A stretch of 25,216 bases of DNA from Limiplasma sp045538465 (GTDB lineage: Bacteria; Bacillota; Clostridia; Christensenellales; Aristaeellaceae), in assembly GCA_045538465.1 (NCBI GenBank), contig JAZSRK010000100.1, positions 1 through 25,216 of the forward strand, written 5' to 3'. Below the pieces are notes generated by a model, which was given only the letters and a program-made list of their open reading frames with translations, was not told the DNA's origin and did no database searches. The translations under genes and the position numbers were made by a program. Below are positions 1-7,925 of this stretch, piece by piece. Each line of letters begins with the position of its first letter. Position 1 is the first letter of the stretch.

Positions 1-553
1 CAAAACGGCCAAATTCCAGTTTGAAGTCGATCAGCTCGATGTTGATATCCCGCATGCTTTCGCCTACGATCTGGTTCACCTTCAGGCTGATCTCTTCCAT
101 ACGCTGAATTTCTTCCGGCGTGGCCAGGCCCAGCGCGGTGATGTGGGTCAGGTTGACCAGAGGGTCGTCCTGCTCGGAGTCCTTCAGGTTGTACTCAATG
201 ACCGTGTTGCGCAGATGGGTGCCATCCGGCTGGCCGATGCGCTTGGCCAGACTGCCAGCCACAATGTTACGCACCTTCACCGTTACCGGGATGATCTCCA
301 CCCGCTTGACCAGCGAGCAGCGGTTATCAATCCGGCGGATAAAGTGGTTGGGCACGCCATTTTCCGTCAGAAGGGTGAACATGTATTCACAGATCAGGTT
401 GTTGATCTCGCCCTTGCCAATGATGCGGCCACGTTTGAGACCGTGATAGGCAAAGGTTTCATCCCGGTAGTAGACCACAGCTTCTTTCGGATTTTCCGTA
501 GCGTAGAGGCGCTTGCCTTTTCCTTGGGTAATCAGGTTTGTAATATCTTCCAT
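1..553 (-). CDS. purC: SAICAR synthetase PurC, N-terminal part (runs off window edge)
   Basis: Phosphoribosylaminoimidazole-succinocarboxamide synthase of de novo purine synthesis; it joins aspartate to CAIR using ATP. About 184 residues are present, reading leftwards off the window. The start MEDITNLITQGKGKRLY carries the family's N-terminal GKxKxxY nucleotide-binding signature. The central stretch has IRRIDNRCSLVKRVEIIPVTV-type core sequence and the VRNIVAGSLAKR motif, both characteristic of PurC. The start at 553 is the ATG preceded by a purine-rich GGGGAAATAC. A good promoter lies just upstream at 598-626, so it is transcribed separately from ricT, which ends at 649. The C-terminal third is outside the window. 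Confidence 0.95.
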   Translation of the reverse strand, partial: MEDITNLITQGKGKRLYATENPKEAVVYYRDETFAYHGLKRGRIIGKGEINNLICEYMFTLLTENGVPNHFIRRIDNRCSLVKRVEIIPVTVKVRNIVAGSLAKRIGQPDGTHLRNTVIEYNLKDSEQDDPLVNLTHITALGLATPEEIQRMEEISLKVNQIVGESMRDINIELIDFKLEFGRF

Positions 554-597
554 GTATTTCCCCCACAGGCATCAGACTGTAATAACAAAATCGGTTT

Positions 598-626
598 ATT
601 GTAGCACGATGAGAGCGGCGTTGCAA
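598..626 (-). promoter_or_regulatory. SigA-type promoter for purC
   Basis: On the minus strand TTGCAA (621-626) and TACAAT (598-603) are separated by exactly 17 nt. The predicted transcript start is around 590, leaving a leader of roughly 35 nt before the purC ATG at 553. No purine riboswitch fits in this short leader. Confidence 0.6.
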
Positions 627-648
627 GCTGGGTGCACCTTATAGCCCA

Positions 649-1677
649 TTACATCTTTTTCTGGGCTGCATTCAGGGCTTCTTCCACTGCACGGCGCCAG
701 TCGTTATCCTGCTGTACAGGAGCCATGGCTTCTTCGGCATCGCTGTCGGCTGCTTCGGCCACCGGCTCGGCCTGTTCCATGGGTGTGCTGGTCAGCACAG
801 GGCGGTCTGCACGGCGGCGGGGCGCTGCTTTGGCATCTGCATCTTGCTTTTTCTCCGGCGCGGGGGTCAGCCGGAGCCACTTGAGCTCATCCACCGGGAA
901 ATCCTTCAATTCGGAGGAGTCGCCCTTAAAGATGCGGACTGTTACGCTTTCCTTGAGAATATTCAGATCCATGACCGTACCGAAGCCTTCGGGCGTTTCC
1001 ACCTCTTTGCCGATCTTAGGCATGCGCTTACGGGTCGCCTCGTAGTGATCCTGCTCATATTTGAGGCAGCACATCAAACGACCGCAAACGCCGGAGATCT
1101 TGGTGGGGTTCAGGGACAGGTTTTGTTCCTTCGCCATTTTGATGCTGACGGGCTGGAAATCACCAAGGAAAGTGCCGCAGCAAAGCGGACGACCACAGGG
1201 ACCCAAACCGCCCAGCATCTTTGCTTCATCCCGCACGCCGATCTGGCGCAGTTCGATGCGGGTATGGAAAACCGAAGCCAAATCCTTCACCAGTGCTCGG
1301 AAATCCACGCGGCCGTTAGCAGTAAAGTAGAATAAGATCTTGGAATTATCAAAAGTCTGCTCAACGCCTACCAGCTTCATTTCCAGCTGGTGTTCGTCGA
1401 TCTTGCGCTGACAGATCTGGTACGCTTCCTTTTCGAATTTGGCGTTCTCCTCGGCATGCACGGCATCCTCAGCGTTTGCAATGCGGATGACGGGCTTTAA
1501 GGGAGAAACGATCAGTTCGTCGTCCACCTCCCGCACGCCGGTGATCACCTGACCATACTCCAAGCCGCGGGCGGTTTCGACGATCACAAATTCACCTGCA
1601 ATAGGCCAATGCTTGTCCGGGTCAAAATAATAAAGTTTGCCAGCGTTCTTAAAACGAACGCCTACGACTGCTGCCAT
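649..1677 (-). CDS. ricT: PSP1-domain protein RicT (YaaT)
   Basis: RicT is the PSP1-domain subunit of the Ric (Y-) complex, which with RNase Y controls mRNA maturation and affects sporulation, competence and biofilm formation in Bacillus. The protein starts MAAVVGVRFKNAGKLYYFDP and is about 342 aa. The PSP1 core has the two cysteine clusters CGRPLCCGTF and CGRLMCCLKYE, the family's Fe-S-associated cysteines. The last ~70 residues are a low-complexity Ala/Glu/Arg tail that is not conserved. The frame stays open to 1827, but the ATG at 1677 follows GGAGGAACAAACGCT and fits the family start, so it is chosen. It overlaps the holB stop (1662) by 16 nt, suggesting translational coupling. The gene follows darA and holB, as in Bacillus. 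Confidence 0.95.
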   Translation of the reverse strand: MAAVVGVRFKNAGKLYYFDPDKHWPIAGEFVIVETARGLEYGQVITGVREVDDELIVSPLKPVIRIANAEDAVHAEENAKFEKEAYQICQRKIDEHQLEMKLVGVEQTFDNSKILFYFTANGRVDFRALVKDLASVFHTRIELRQIGVRDEAKMLGGLGPCGRPLCCGTFLGDFQPVSIKMAKEQNLSLNPTKISGVCGRLMCCLKYEQDHYEATRKRMPKIGKEVETPEGFGTVMDLNILKESVTVRIFKGDSSELKDFPVDELKWLRLTPAPEKKQDADAKAAPRRRADRPVLTSTPMEQAEPVAEAADSDAEEAMAPVQQDNDWRRAVEEALNAAQKKM

Positions 1678-2669
1678 AGCGTTTGTTCCTCCAATAGTTT
1701 TATCATTAACCGATCCACTGTCGATTGCCAGTTCACCTGACCAAGGCGCATACGCCTTGCCTGAAAAACTGCCTCTAACATAGTGTTCAGCGATTGCGAA
1801 GGAATATGCTCGCTCCGTTGCTGCCAAGCTTGCGGAAAACCAGCCAATGCATCCCGACCCAACATACCTGTTTTGACCAGAAGGGTCTGGTGCAAGGCGC
1901 GCTCCAACGCATCCAGCAGCTTATCTGCCTTGTCTCGGGCATCCTTCAGGCGAGTGCTGACGGCCACTGCCGCCGCATCGCCAGTAAGGGAAAGCGCAGC
2001 ATTTACAAAGGTCCGTGTTTCATCATCCTCGCCGTCTTCGCTCAAAAGAGCCAAGGCAGTACCAAGATTGCCGCCGCTGAGGGGCAAAACCTGATGGATG
2101 GCTTTTTCGCCATACCCTGCCAAAGCCTGCTGCATCAGCTCATCAGGCCAAGGGGTCATTTTTACACGCACGCAACGGGAAGCAATGGTGCCCAAAGTCG
2201 CACTAAACTCATGCGTCATCAAAAGAAAAACCACATTGGAAAGCGGCTCCTCCAGCGATTTGAGCAATGCATTCTGCCCGGCGGGGCTCATTTTTTCCAC
2301 CGGCTCAATAAGCACCACACGGTAACCATCGCCAAAAGCATGCTGCGATACCGTCCGGATCACATTACGGATGGTATCCACCGGGATCTGCTTGCCGTTT
2401 TCGGGATACACTTCCAATACATCCGGCTCGTTGCCCGACATAACTCGACGGCAAGCCTCGCAAACACCGCAGGGCTTATCTGGCGACATGCAAAACAGGG
2501 TGCTGGCCAGCACTTTGGCAAACGTACGCTTGCCAAGCCCCATCGCACCCGTGAGCAAATACGCATGATTCGCTCCGCCACGGCGGAACTGTTCCAGCAC
2601 GATTCTCAACCCGGCATTGATGCGGTCGTATGCCATCATTGCCGGCAAAACCGTACCATTCTTGTTCAT
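1662..2669 (-). CDS. holB: DNA polymerase III subunit delta prime
   Basis: Clamp-loader delta prime subunit (335 aa), part of the complex that loads the sliding clamp at the replication fork. The AAA+ P-loop GAMGLGKRT is at residues ~41-49. A four-cysteine zinc module follows (C60, C67, C70, C73, with CGVCEAC). The NALLKSLEEP motif typical of DnaX/HolB clamp loaders comes after that. The start at 2669 follows AAAGGAACGACC; the methionines at residues 11 and 12 are less likely alternatives. It starts 16 nt after the darA stop and overlaps ricT at its 3' end, the conserved darA-(yaaR)-holB-ricT order. No yaaR homologue lies between darA and holB here. Confidence 0.94.
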   Translation of the reverse strand: MNKNGTVLPAMMAYDRINAGLRIVLEQFRRGGANHAYLLTGAMGLGKRTFAKVLASTLFCMSPDKPCGVCEACRRVMSGNEPDVLEVYPENGKQIPVDTIRNVIRTVSQHAFGDGYRVVLIEPVEKMSPAGQNALLKSLEEPLSNVVFLLMTHEFSATLGTIASRCVRVKMTPWPDELMQQALAGYGEKAIHQVLPLSGGNLGTALALLSEDGEDDETRTFVNAALSLTGDAAAVAVSTRLKDARDKADKLLDALERALHQTLLVKTGMLGRDALAGFPQAWQQRSEHIPSQSLNTMLEAVFQARRMRLGQVNWQSTVDRLMIKLLEEQTLWQQS

Positions 2670-2685
2670 GGTCGTTCCTTTCCGG

Positions 2686-3015
2686 TTACAGCTTTACAAA
2701 CTGATCGACCGTCAGCACAAATACGGTAGCGCCGCCTACGACCACCTCAATAGGATAGGGAGTGTAGGAACTGGGCATACCCATCATGGAAGTCGGTGCA
2801 GGCGCGATCTGCTTGCGGCTCTTGCATACATGTTCGATAATATCCATAGCCTGCTGGAATCGATCTTCCTCCACACCGATGAGCAGCGTGGTATTGCCGG
2901 CACGCAGGAAACCACCAGTAGTGGCCAGCTTGGTAACGCCCAGACCTTCGTTCATCAGTTGATTGACCAAGCGGTTTGCATCTTCATCCTGTACAATGGC
3001 GACGATCAATTTCAT
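2686..3015 (-). CDS. darA: Cyclic-di-AMP receptor DarA/PstA (YaaQ family)
   Basis: PII-like signalling protein that binds cyclic di-AMP as a trimer in Firmicutes; its output is not well established. It is 109 aa, the normal size. It starts MKLIVAIVQDEDANRLVNQL and contains TKLATTGGFLRAGNTTLLIG, the family signature, with a small domain ending in a hydrophobic strand. The ATG at 3015 follows AGGAGGTATCCTAAGT; the open frame continues upstream to 3270 through the terminator and promoter region and is not coding there. It is the first gene of the darA-holB-ricT operon, with its own promoter at 3058-3086. Confidence 0.94.
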   Translation of the reverse strand: MKLIVAIVQDEDANRLVNQLMNEGLGVTKLATTGGFLRAGNTTLLIGVEEDRFQQAMDIIEHVCKSRKQIAPAPTSMMGMPSSYTPYPIEVVVGGATVFVLTVDQFVKL

Positions 3016-3057
3016 ACTTAGGATACCTCCTACAAATAAGGATAGAGACCCATATAC

Positions 3058-3086
3058 AGTATAACGCATTTTGCACGATTGCGCAA
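3058..3086 (-). promoter_or_regulatory. SigA-type promoter for darA-holB-ricT
   Basis: Minus-strand TTGCGC (3081-3086) and TATACT (3058-3063) are separated by 17 nt. The promoter sits between the terminator of the preceding LytTR operon and the darA ribosome binding site. The -35 is the same TTGCGC seen at the yloU promoter. Confidence 0.6.
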
Positions 3087-3133
3087 CCAACGACGCAAAC
3101 GAAAAAGGCTTTTGCTGCGCCATAAACAAAAGG

Positions 3134-3175
3134 AAAACGAAAAACCGCCCTACGCACAAAACGTGCGCAGAGCGG
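3134..3175 (-). terminator. Intrinsic terminator after the LytTR gene
   Basis: A 13-bp stem (3145-3157 with 3163-3175, two G-U wobbles in RNA, 5-nt loop) is followed on the minus strand by TTTTTCGTTTT. It lies 12 nt past the LytTR stop and ends the long operon before the darA promoter. Confidence 0.85.
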
Positions 3176-3187
3176 CCGAACAAGTTT

Positions 3188-3943
3188 TTATCGGAACATC
3201 TGCTCCAACTCATCATATTTTTCGTGGGTGATGAGTGCATCGTGCTTGGTGCCAACGAGCCGTACCACATAAGTCCATCGCCCGTAAGGCGTAATATCCT
3301 TTATGTGGTTCAGGTTGATAATGTAGCTCTTGTGGCAGCGGAAAAAGCTTTCTTTGGGAAGACGCTCCTCCATTTCGGATAAGCTATCGCCGGTCACATA
3401 GCGCTCATCGCCTACGGTATAAAGTACCGTGGCTCTTTCCTCACGCTGCACCAGCAGAATATCCTTCAGGTCGATAAAGCTGACGCCGTTGCGGTGGTGC
3501 AGCATCATGCGTCCTTCTGCGTTGCGCACCTGATGCACGCTTGCACTGGCTTCGCCCGCTTCGCCATAGCGGCGCAGCAAACGACCCTTTGCCTTTTCCA
3601 GCGTTTGAAGCACCCGCTCCACTTTGAAGGGCTTTACCAGATAATCGAAGGCATAAACCTCAAACGCATCGCCCATATAAGCATCGTGCGCAGTGGCAAA
3701 AATGATAATGGTGGAAGGATCCATATCCTGAATGCTTCTGGCGCAATCAATGCCGTTCATCACAGGCATTTCCACATCCAAAAACACCAGATCCGGCTTG
3801 ATGCGTTCTGCCAGTTCCACGGCTTCCTGCCCATTGCAGGCCTCTGCGCACAGGGTAAAGCCCTCCACTTTGCTGACCAATTTCCGAATGACCAAACGCA
3901 TTCCTTCATCGTCGTCAGCGATCAATACCTTCAGATCTATCAT
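3188..3943 (-). CDS. LytTR-family response regulator
   Basis: Two-component response regulator (251 aa). The N-terminal receiver domain has the acidic cluster IADDDEG (residues 8-14), the phospho-acceptor Asp56 in FLDVEMP, and YLVKPF near residue ~110. The C-terminal LytTR DNA-binding domain covers about 150-250 and has the FFRCHKSYIINL signature, in which residues contact direct-repeat operators. The chosen ATG at 3943 follows AGGTG at good spacing and begins directly before the receiver domain; a TTG at 3964 is possible but poorly placed. It starts 8 nt after the stop of the upstream membrane protein, so the two are probably coupled. No histidine kinase is next to it, so its input cannot be read from context. 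Confidence 0.93.
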   Translation of the reverse strand: MIDLKVLIADDDEGMRLVIRKLVSKVEGFTLCAEACNGQEAVELAERIKPDLVFLDVEMPVMNGIDCARSIQDMDPSTIIIFATAHDAYMGDAFEVYAFDYLVKPFKVERVLQTLEKAKGRLLRRYGEAGEASASVHQVRNAEGRMMLHHRNGVSFIDLKDILLVQREERATVLYTVGDERYVTGDSLSEMEERLPKESFFRCHKSYIINLNHIKDITPYGRWTYVVRLVGTKHDALITHEKYDELEQMFR

Positions 3944-3951
3944 GGGGCACC

Positions 3952-4482
3952 TCATCTCTTCCAACGGTTCATATCCGGTCGGGTGAAAATCTCGCTCATT
4001 ACAAAGCCCTGCACCATATCGCTTGCCGTAAACAGAGGTTCTTGCTCGTTATGGGCAGCGAAAATGGGGATCCTCGGCTCCTCAAGGCTGCTTTCGCCAT
4101 GCCCTAAAGAGGGGTCGCAAATATCGCGGCCTTCATCCGAGTGAAAATTCAGGCTTCCGGCTTGGCGACCCGCTGCCAGCTCTTCGCTGGCCTGCAATGG
4201 ACGGGAATACCCCTCCAGCGATTCGCCCCTCAGGCGCTTTTCATCAAACCGGGCGGTCAGCTCCGCTTTGCGCTTTGCCAATTGCTCGGGCGAGATGGTG
4301 GAGCGCTCAGGAGTGCGCACAGGGGGCTGTGCCACTGGGCGGGGCGCCCTGCTGCCTTCAAAGCCGAAGGAAACTTCCTTTTGAGGAATAGGCCGGGATG
4401 CAGACTTCGCATTGGGTTTGCTCTTTTTGAATAGTTTGCTAACGATCATGAGGATTACAAACAATGTAATCAACCCATCCAT
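3952..4482 (-). CDS. Small N-terminally anchored hypothetical protein
   Basis: A 176-aa protein I do not recognise. Residues ~2-18 (DGLITLFVILMIVSKLF) form one hydrophobic segment followed by the basic KKSKPNAKSAS, so a short N-terminal membrane anchor with a cytoplasmic tail is likely. The rest is low-complexity, rich in Pro, Arg, Glu and Ser, with a predicted helical charged stretch SPEQLAKRKAELTARFDEKR. Its ribosome binding site, AAAGGAGGTGAGCAG before ATG 4482, is one of the strongest in the window, which argues that it is a real gene. It lies between floA and the LytTR regulator with 30-nt and 8-nt gaps. It may work with flotillin domains or feed the regulator, but that is only inferred from position. 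Confidence 0.75.
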   Translation of the reverse strand: MDGLITLFVILMIVSKLFKKSKPNAKSASRPIPQKEVSFGFEGSRAPRPVAQPPVRTPERSTISPEQLAKRKAELTARFDEKRLRGESLEGYSRPLQASEELAAGRQAGSLNFHSDEGRDICDPSLGHGESSLEEPRIPIFAAHNEQEPLFTASDMVQGFVMSEIFTRPDMNRWKR

Positions 4483-4512
4483 CTGCTCACCTCCTTTACC
4501 AAACGGCTATGC

Positions 4513-5562
4513 TTACTTCTTGTCGGCAGGGGCAGGAGAGGAGGTGGGAGCAGCAGCCTTAGCAATGCCTTCGCGCATGCTGGTATCGGCTTCCACGTTC
4601 TTCATCTGGAAATAATCCATCACGCCCAACTTGCCTTCACGCAGAGCAGCAGCCATGGCCTTGGGCACTTCGGCTTCGGCTTCCACAACGCGGGCGCGCA
4701 TCTCCTGCACGGAGGCCTTCATTTCCTGCTCGTGGGCAACAGCCATGGCACGGCGCTCTTCAGCACGAGCCTGAGCGATGCGGCGATCGGCTTCGGCCTG
4801 ATCCATCATCAGCTGGGCGCCCACGTTACGGCCCACGTCCACATCGGCGATATCGATAGAGAGAATTTCAAAAGCGGTGCCAGCATCCAGACCCTTGCTC
4901 AGCACGGTGCGGCTGATGGAATCGGGATTTTCCAAAACGGCCTTATGGGTATCGCTGGAACCAACGGTAGTAACAATACCTTCGCCAACACGGGCGATAA
5001 TGGTCTCCTCGCCAGCACCACCAACAAGGCGCTCAATATTGGTACGCACGGTAACACGAGCCTTGGCGCGCAGTTCGATACCATCCTTGGCAATAGCGGC
5101 GACCACGGGGGTCTCGATCACCTTGGGGGTAACGCTCATCTGCACAGCCTGCAGCACATCACGGCCAGCCAAGTCGATGGCACAGGCCTTTTCGAAGGGC
5201 AGCTCGATAGAGGAACGCTGGGCAGCGATGAGGGCGTTGATCACACGGTCTACATTACCGCCAGCCAAGTAGTGGGTTTCCAGCTGAGGCAGGTTGATGC
5301 TCAGACCGGCCTTACGAGCCTTGATGAGGGGCTCGACCAGACGCTTGGGCTGGATGCGGCGCAGGCGCATACCCACCAAAGAAGCGATGCTCACATGTAC
5401 ACCGGCAGCCAAAGAAGTGATCCACAGACCCAGCGGCACAAAGCGCAGGAAAACAAGGATAGCAATGAGCGCCACGACCAGAATAGCAACGATCCAGCCA
5501 GCAGAGTCATTTCCATAGTAACGGGAATAAGAACGTGCCAAAGACAGCATAGATTCCAACAT
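4513..5562 (-). CDS. floA: Flotillin-like protein FloA (YqfA)
   Basis: Bacterial flotillin that organises functional membrane microdomains (349 aa). A hydrophobic N-terminal segment (~residues 22-50) includes a hairpin-like LRFVPLGLWITSLAAG stretch. The SPFH/band-7-like core follows (~50-240), with GVHVSIASLVGMRLRRI and TPKVIETPVVAAIAKDGIEL-type sequence. The Ala/Glu-rich coiled coil (ADRRIAQARAEERRAM through AMAAALREGKLGVMDYF) drives oligomerisation. The tail is Ala/Pro/Lys-rich. It starts 35 nt after nfeD, its usual partner, and the ATG at 5562 follows AAAGGGG. The order nfeD-floA matches the Bacillus yqeZ-yqfA locus. Confidence 0.96.
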   Translation of the reverse strand: MLESMLSLARSYSRYYGNDSAGWIVAILVVALIAILVFLRFVPLGLWITSLAAGVHVSIASLVGMRLRRIQPKRLVEPLIKARKAGLSINLPQLETHYLAGGNVDRVINALIAAQRSSIELPFEKACAIDLAGRDVLQAVQMSVTPKVIETPVVAAIAKDGIELRAKARVTVRTNIERLVGGAGEETIIARVGEGIVTTVGSSDTHKAVLENPDSISRTVLSKGLDAGTAFEILSIDIADVDVGRNVGAQLMMDQAEADRRIAQARAEERRAMAVAHEQEMKASVQEMRARVVEAEAEVPKAMAAALREGKLGVMDYFQMKNVEADTSMREGIAKAAAPTSSPAPADKK

Positions 5563-5597
5563 GAATGAATACCCCTTTCTTTATTACCAACGCAGCA

Positions 5598-6098
5598 TTA
5601 CTCGCCGCGAAGTTTACGAACGATCACATTGCGTCCTTCCACGCGGTTGACCATTACCGGTGTGCCCGCAGGAATGAACTCGCCATCGGATTCCACATTC
5701 AGGCGCATGCCGTCAAACTCGGCCATGCCGGTGGGACGCAGCACCGTAAGAGCCGTGCCTTCTTTTCCGATAAACACTTTCAGATCTTCGGAAACGTCCA
5801 TCACGCTGGCATCCTCGGTTTCGTTGAGGAACATGGCAGACTTGGACAAGCGGCCCTTGCTGGCAGAACGCAGCGCCAGCGAGACTACAATGCCCATAAT
5901 GGCCAGAATGCATACCGTAACACCAAGAGCAGCTACGCCGCCATGGTGGATATAGGTCATGACGATAGCGGCAAGCTCCAGAATGCAGCCGGTAATACCC
6001 GGCAGACCAAAGCCCGGCATAAACGCTTCCACGATCAGCAGACCCATGCCAAAAAGAAACATCAGAATGATCGGCAAGTTTTGTGCGACAAAATCCAT
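5598..6098 (-). CDS. NfeD-family membrane protein
   Basis: A short NfeD-like protein (166 aa) of the kind encoded with flotillins and thought to help microdomain assembly. Three hydrophobic segments are visible at about residues 8-26, 31-50 and 55-77. A soluble C-terminal domain with beta-rich sequence (KVFIGKEGTALTVLRPTGMA ... GRNVIVRKL) resembles the NfeD OB-like fold. There is no ClpP-like protease domain, so it is the short type. ATG 6098 follows GGGAGGTTATAGT. It is followed directly by floA, with a possible internal promoter upstream. Confidence 0.9.
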   Translation of the reverse strand: MDFVAQNLPIILMFLFGMGLLIVEAFMPGFGLPGITGCILELAAIVMTYIHHGGVAALGVTVCILAIMGIVVSLALRSASKGRLSKSAMFLNETEDASVMDVSEDLKVFIGKEGTALTVLRPTGMAEFDGMRLNVESDGEFIPAGTPVMVNRVEGRNVIVRKLRGE

Positions 6099-6137
6099 AC
6101 TATAACCTCCCAGCCTTTCGGCACTTTTGTCGAGGAT

Positions 6138-6167
6138 ATCCTAACATACTTCAGCCAAGGCTGTCAG
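6138..6167 (-). promoter_or_regulatory. Possible internal promoter for nfeD-floA
   Basis: Minus-strand CTGACA (6162-6167) and TAGGAT (6138-6143) lie 18 nt apart in the 101-nt gap before nfeD. The match is moderate. It would allow nfeD-floA expression independent of the upstream genes. Confidence 0.35.
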
Positions 6168-6199
6168 CAGCTATTGGCTTAAGCATACACCCAAGAGAC

Positions 6200-6811
6200 T
6201 CAATTGTCATTTTTCAGGCTCGAATCCGCTGCCAGCGATCCCTTGAGGGTGATCAAGTCCGCTTGATAGACATCTGCCAGCGAACGATTATATATGACCG
6301 AAGCCGGGTGATACAAAGGAAACAACGGCAGCGTGAAGCTCTCGCCCTCAGGCGGCGCTACCGCGACCTGCTGCCAGCTGCCATGCACCTGCCCCACAGT
6401 CGCATCCATAAAGGCTTGCAGAGCTACATTACCCAATGTGACCAACGCCGCTGGCCGTACCAGCGCGATCTCCCGCATGAGCCACGGCGTAAAAAGCTGC
6501 TTCTCTTCCCTGCTGGGGGGACGGTTGACGATCCGTCCGGCAGCACTTCTTTTGGTAGGACGTATCTTGACCACATTGCTCACATACAGTTCCTGCCGCT
6601 GAAGACCCAGTACCTCAAGAAAAGCCGTCAGATTCTTACCGGCTTTTCCAACAAAGGGTCTGCCTTGCAGGCTTTCCTGCTCTCCCGGCGCTTCGCCGAT
6701 GAGCATCAGCGTGGGCCCATGGGTCTGTCCATCGCCAAAAACCAGCGAACATTGCCCATCCGGGTAGATTTTGGCAAAAAAAGCAGCGCACTCCTGCTTC
6801 CACTTATCCAC
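6200..6811 (-). CDS. Uracil-DNA glycosylase, family 4-like, without the Fe-S cysteines
   Basis: A DNA repair glycosylase of the UDG superfamily (COG1573 type, 203 aa) that would remove uracil from DNA. Motif 1 is GEAPGEQE, followed by GRPFVGKAGKNL, SNVVKIRP and the C-terminal motif HPAS. Classical family 4 enzymes bind a 4Fe-4S cluster through four cysteines, one of them in the VKCRP position. Here that position is isoleucine and only Cys8 and Cys21 remain near the N-terminus, so the cluster is probably absent. The start is a GTG at 6811 behind AGGAGGCGGGTACATC; no in-frame ATG fits better. It lies between nfeD and the acidic membrane protein in one transcription direction. Confidence 0.88.
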   Translation of the reverse strand: MDKWKQECAAFFAKIYPDGQCSLVFGDGQTHGPTLMLIGEAPGEQESLQGRPFVGKAGKNLTAFLEVLGLQRQELYVSNVVKIRPTKRSAAGRIVNRPPSREEKQLFTPWLMREIALVRPAALVTLGNVALQAFMDATVGQVHGSWQQVAVAPPEGESFTLPLFPLYHPASVIYNRSLADVYQADLITLKGSLAADSSLKNDN

Positions 6812-6865
6812 GATGTACCCGCCTCCTGTGCAGCAACGCCTTGCTTATTTCGCTGCGTTGCTGCA

Positions 6866-7336
6866 TCAGCTGATGCCGCTTTGCAGCATAACGAAGGAAT
6901 GGAGAATATCTGTGCGCAGCCAATTGATCAATGTAAGCAGCATAGCGACCAGAACAAGAATAACAAAAACACCGATCAAAGAAGAGATGCCGTCAAAAAG
7001 ATGCACTGCAACGCCAAAGCGCATATCAGCATCCGCTCCGTCGTAGCCTTCTGCCTCCTCTTCCTGCGGCAGGTAATCGGCATAGCCCGGCTCTGGGTAC
7101 CGCTGATGTTCCATCTGCTGGTACTGCGGCTGTGCAGACTCATCGTAGAGAGCGGCTTCATCGTAAACAGGGGCTTCACCATAGGCCACAGCTTGACCGT
7201 AGGCTTCATCATAGACTGCGTTTTCGTCGTATTGAAACGCCTGTTCATATCCCTGTTGGGCGTTATAGGGTTCCAGCACCTGTTCCAGTTCCAGTGTTTC
7301 CACTTCGTTGCGGCGGTTCCGTCTTCTCGATGCCAT
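6866..7336 (-). CDS. Acidic, tyrosine-rich protein with C-terminal transmembrane helix
   Basis: A 156-aa protein of unknown function. It starts with a basic patch (MASRRRNRRN). Residues ~20-100 are extremely acidic and tyrosine-rich, with loosely repeated YDEA / YGEAP / YDES units. A single hydrophobic helix lies near residues 117-139 (SSLIGVFVILVLVAMLLTLI), followed by a short tail. The likely topology is a long disordered domain on one side of the membrane. ATG 7336 follows AAGGAGGGAGCGT, a strong ribosome binding site. It is placed between trmL and the glycosylase with short gaps, so it is co-transcribed. Sequence alone does not identify a family. Confidence 0.78.
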   Translation of the reverse strand: MASRRRNRRNEVETLELEQVLEPYNAQQGYEQAFQYDENAVYDEAYGQAVAYGEAPVYDEAALYDESAQPQYQQMEHQRYPEPGYADYLPQEEEAEGYDGADADMRFGVAVHLFDGISSLIGVFVILVLVAMLLTLINWLRTDILHSFVMLQSGIS

Positions 7337-7375
7337 ACGCTCCCTCCTTACTCTTCTTTATAAACAAACGAACGA

Positions 7376-7891
7376 TCAAACATAATCCATCCAAGGCGCC
7401 GATTCATCCTGACGGCCTGTGAGCCCGCCTGCCTGCTGCATACCCGGAAAACCATTGCCTTTGAGCGCTTCGTAGAGAACGATGGCCACCGAATTGCTCA
7501 GGTTGAGGCTGCGAGCCTCCGGTACCATGGGAATGCGCACGCAGCGGTCATATACCTTCTCCAGCAAGCTTTCCGGCAGACCCTTGGTCTCACAGCCAAA
7601 AACCAAAAAATCGTCTGGCTGGTAAACCGCCTCGGTATAGCACCGGGGCGCTTTGGTGGAAAGAAAGTGCATACGGGCATTGGGGTATGCATCCAACAAT
7701 TCCTGAAAATCTTCATATACATGGTATTGCATCATGCCCCAATAATCCAGACCGGCTCTCTTCAGATATTTATCCTCCAAAGAGAAGCCCAAGGGCTTGA
7801 TCAAATGGAGCGTGCTGCCGGTGGCTGCACAAGTACGAGCGATATTGCCCGTATTCTGCGGGATCTCCGGTTGATAGAGAACGATATTCAC
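7376..7891 (-). CDS. trmL: tRNA (cytidine/uridine-34 2'-O)-methyltransferase TrmL
   Basis: SPOUT-class methyltransferase that 2'-O-methylates the wobble base of certain tRNA-Leu species. The family start NIVLYQPEIPQNTGNIARTC is present. The knot motifs FLVFGCETKGLPESLL and IPMVPEARSLNLSNSVAIVLYEAL form the SAM-binding trefoil. Length is about 171 aa, near the usual ~155-160 plus a short tail. The ATG at 7897 sits almost on top of the GAGGTGA ribosome binding site. The GTG two codons later (7891) is 9 nt downstream of GAGG and gives the typical MNIVLYQPEIP start, so I choose it. It starts 34 nt after the recG stop. Confidence 0.94.
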   Translation of the reverse strand: MNIVLYQPEIPQNTGNIARTCAATGSTLHLIKPLGFSLEDKYLKRAGLDYWGMMQYHVYEDFQELLDAYPNARMHFLSTKAPRCYTEAVYQPDDFLVFGCETKGLPESLLEKVYDRCVRIPMVPEARSLNLSNSVAIVLYEALKGNGFPGMQQAGGLTGRQDESAPWMDYV

Positions 7892-7925
7892 AACCATTCA
7901 CCTCGAATGTGTTTTGTTGATGTGG

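Noticed and set aside
4732..5568. Plus-strand open frame of 278 codons
   Set aside because: Complementary to floA in full; floA has clear family motifs.
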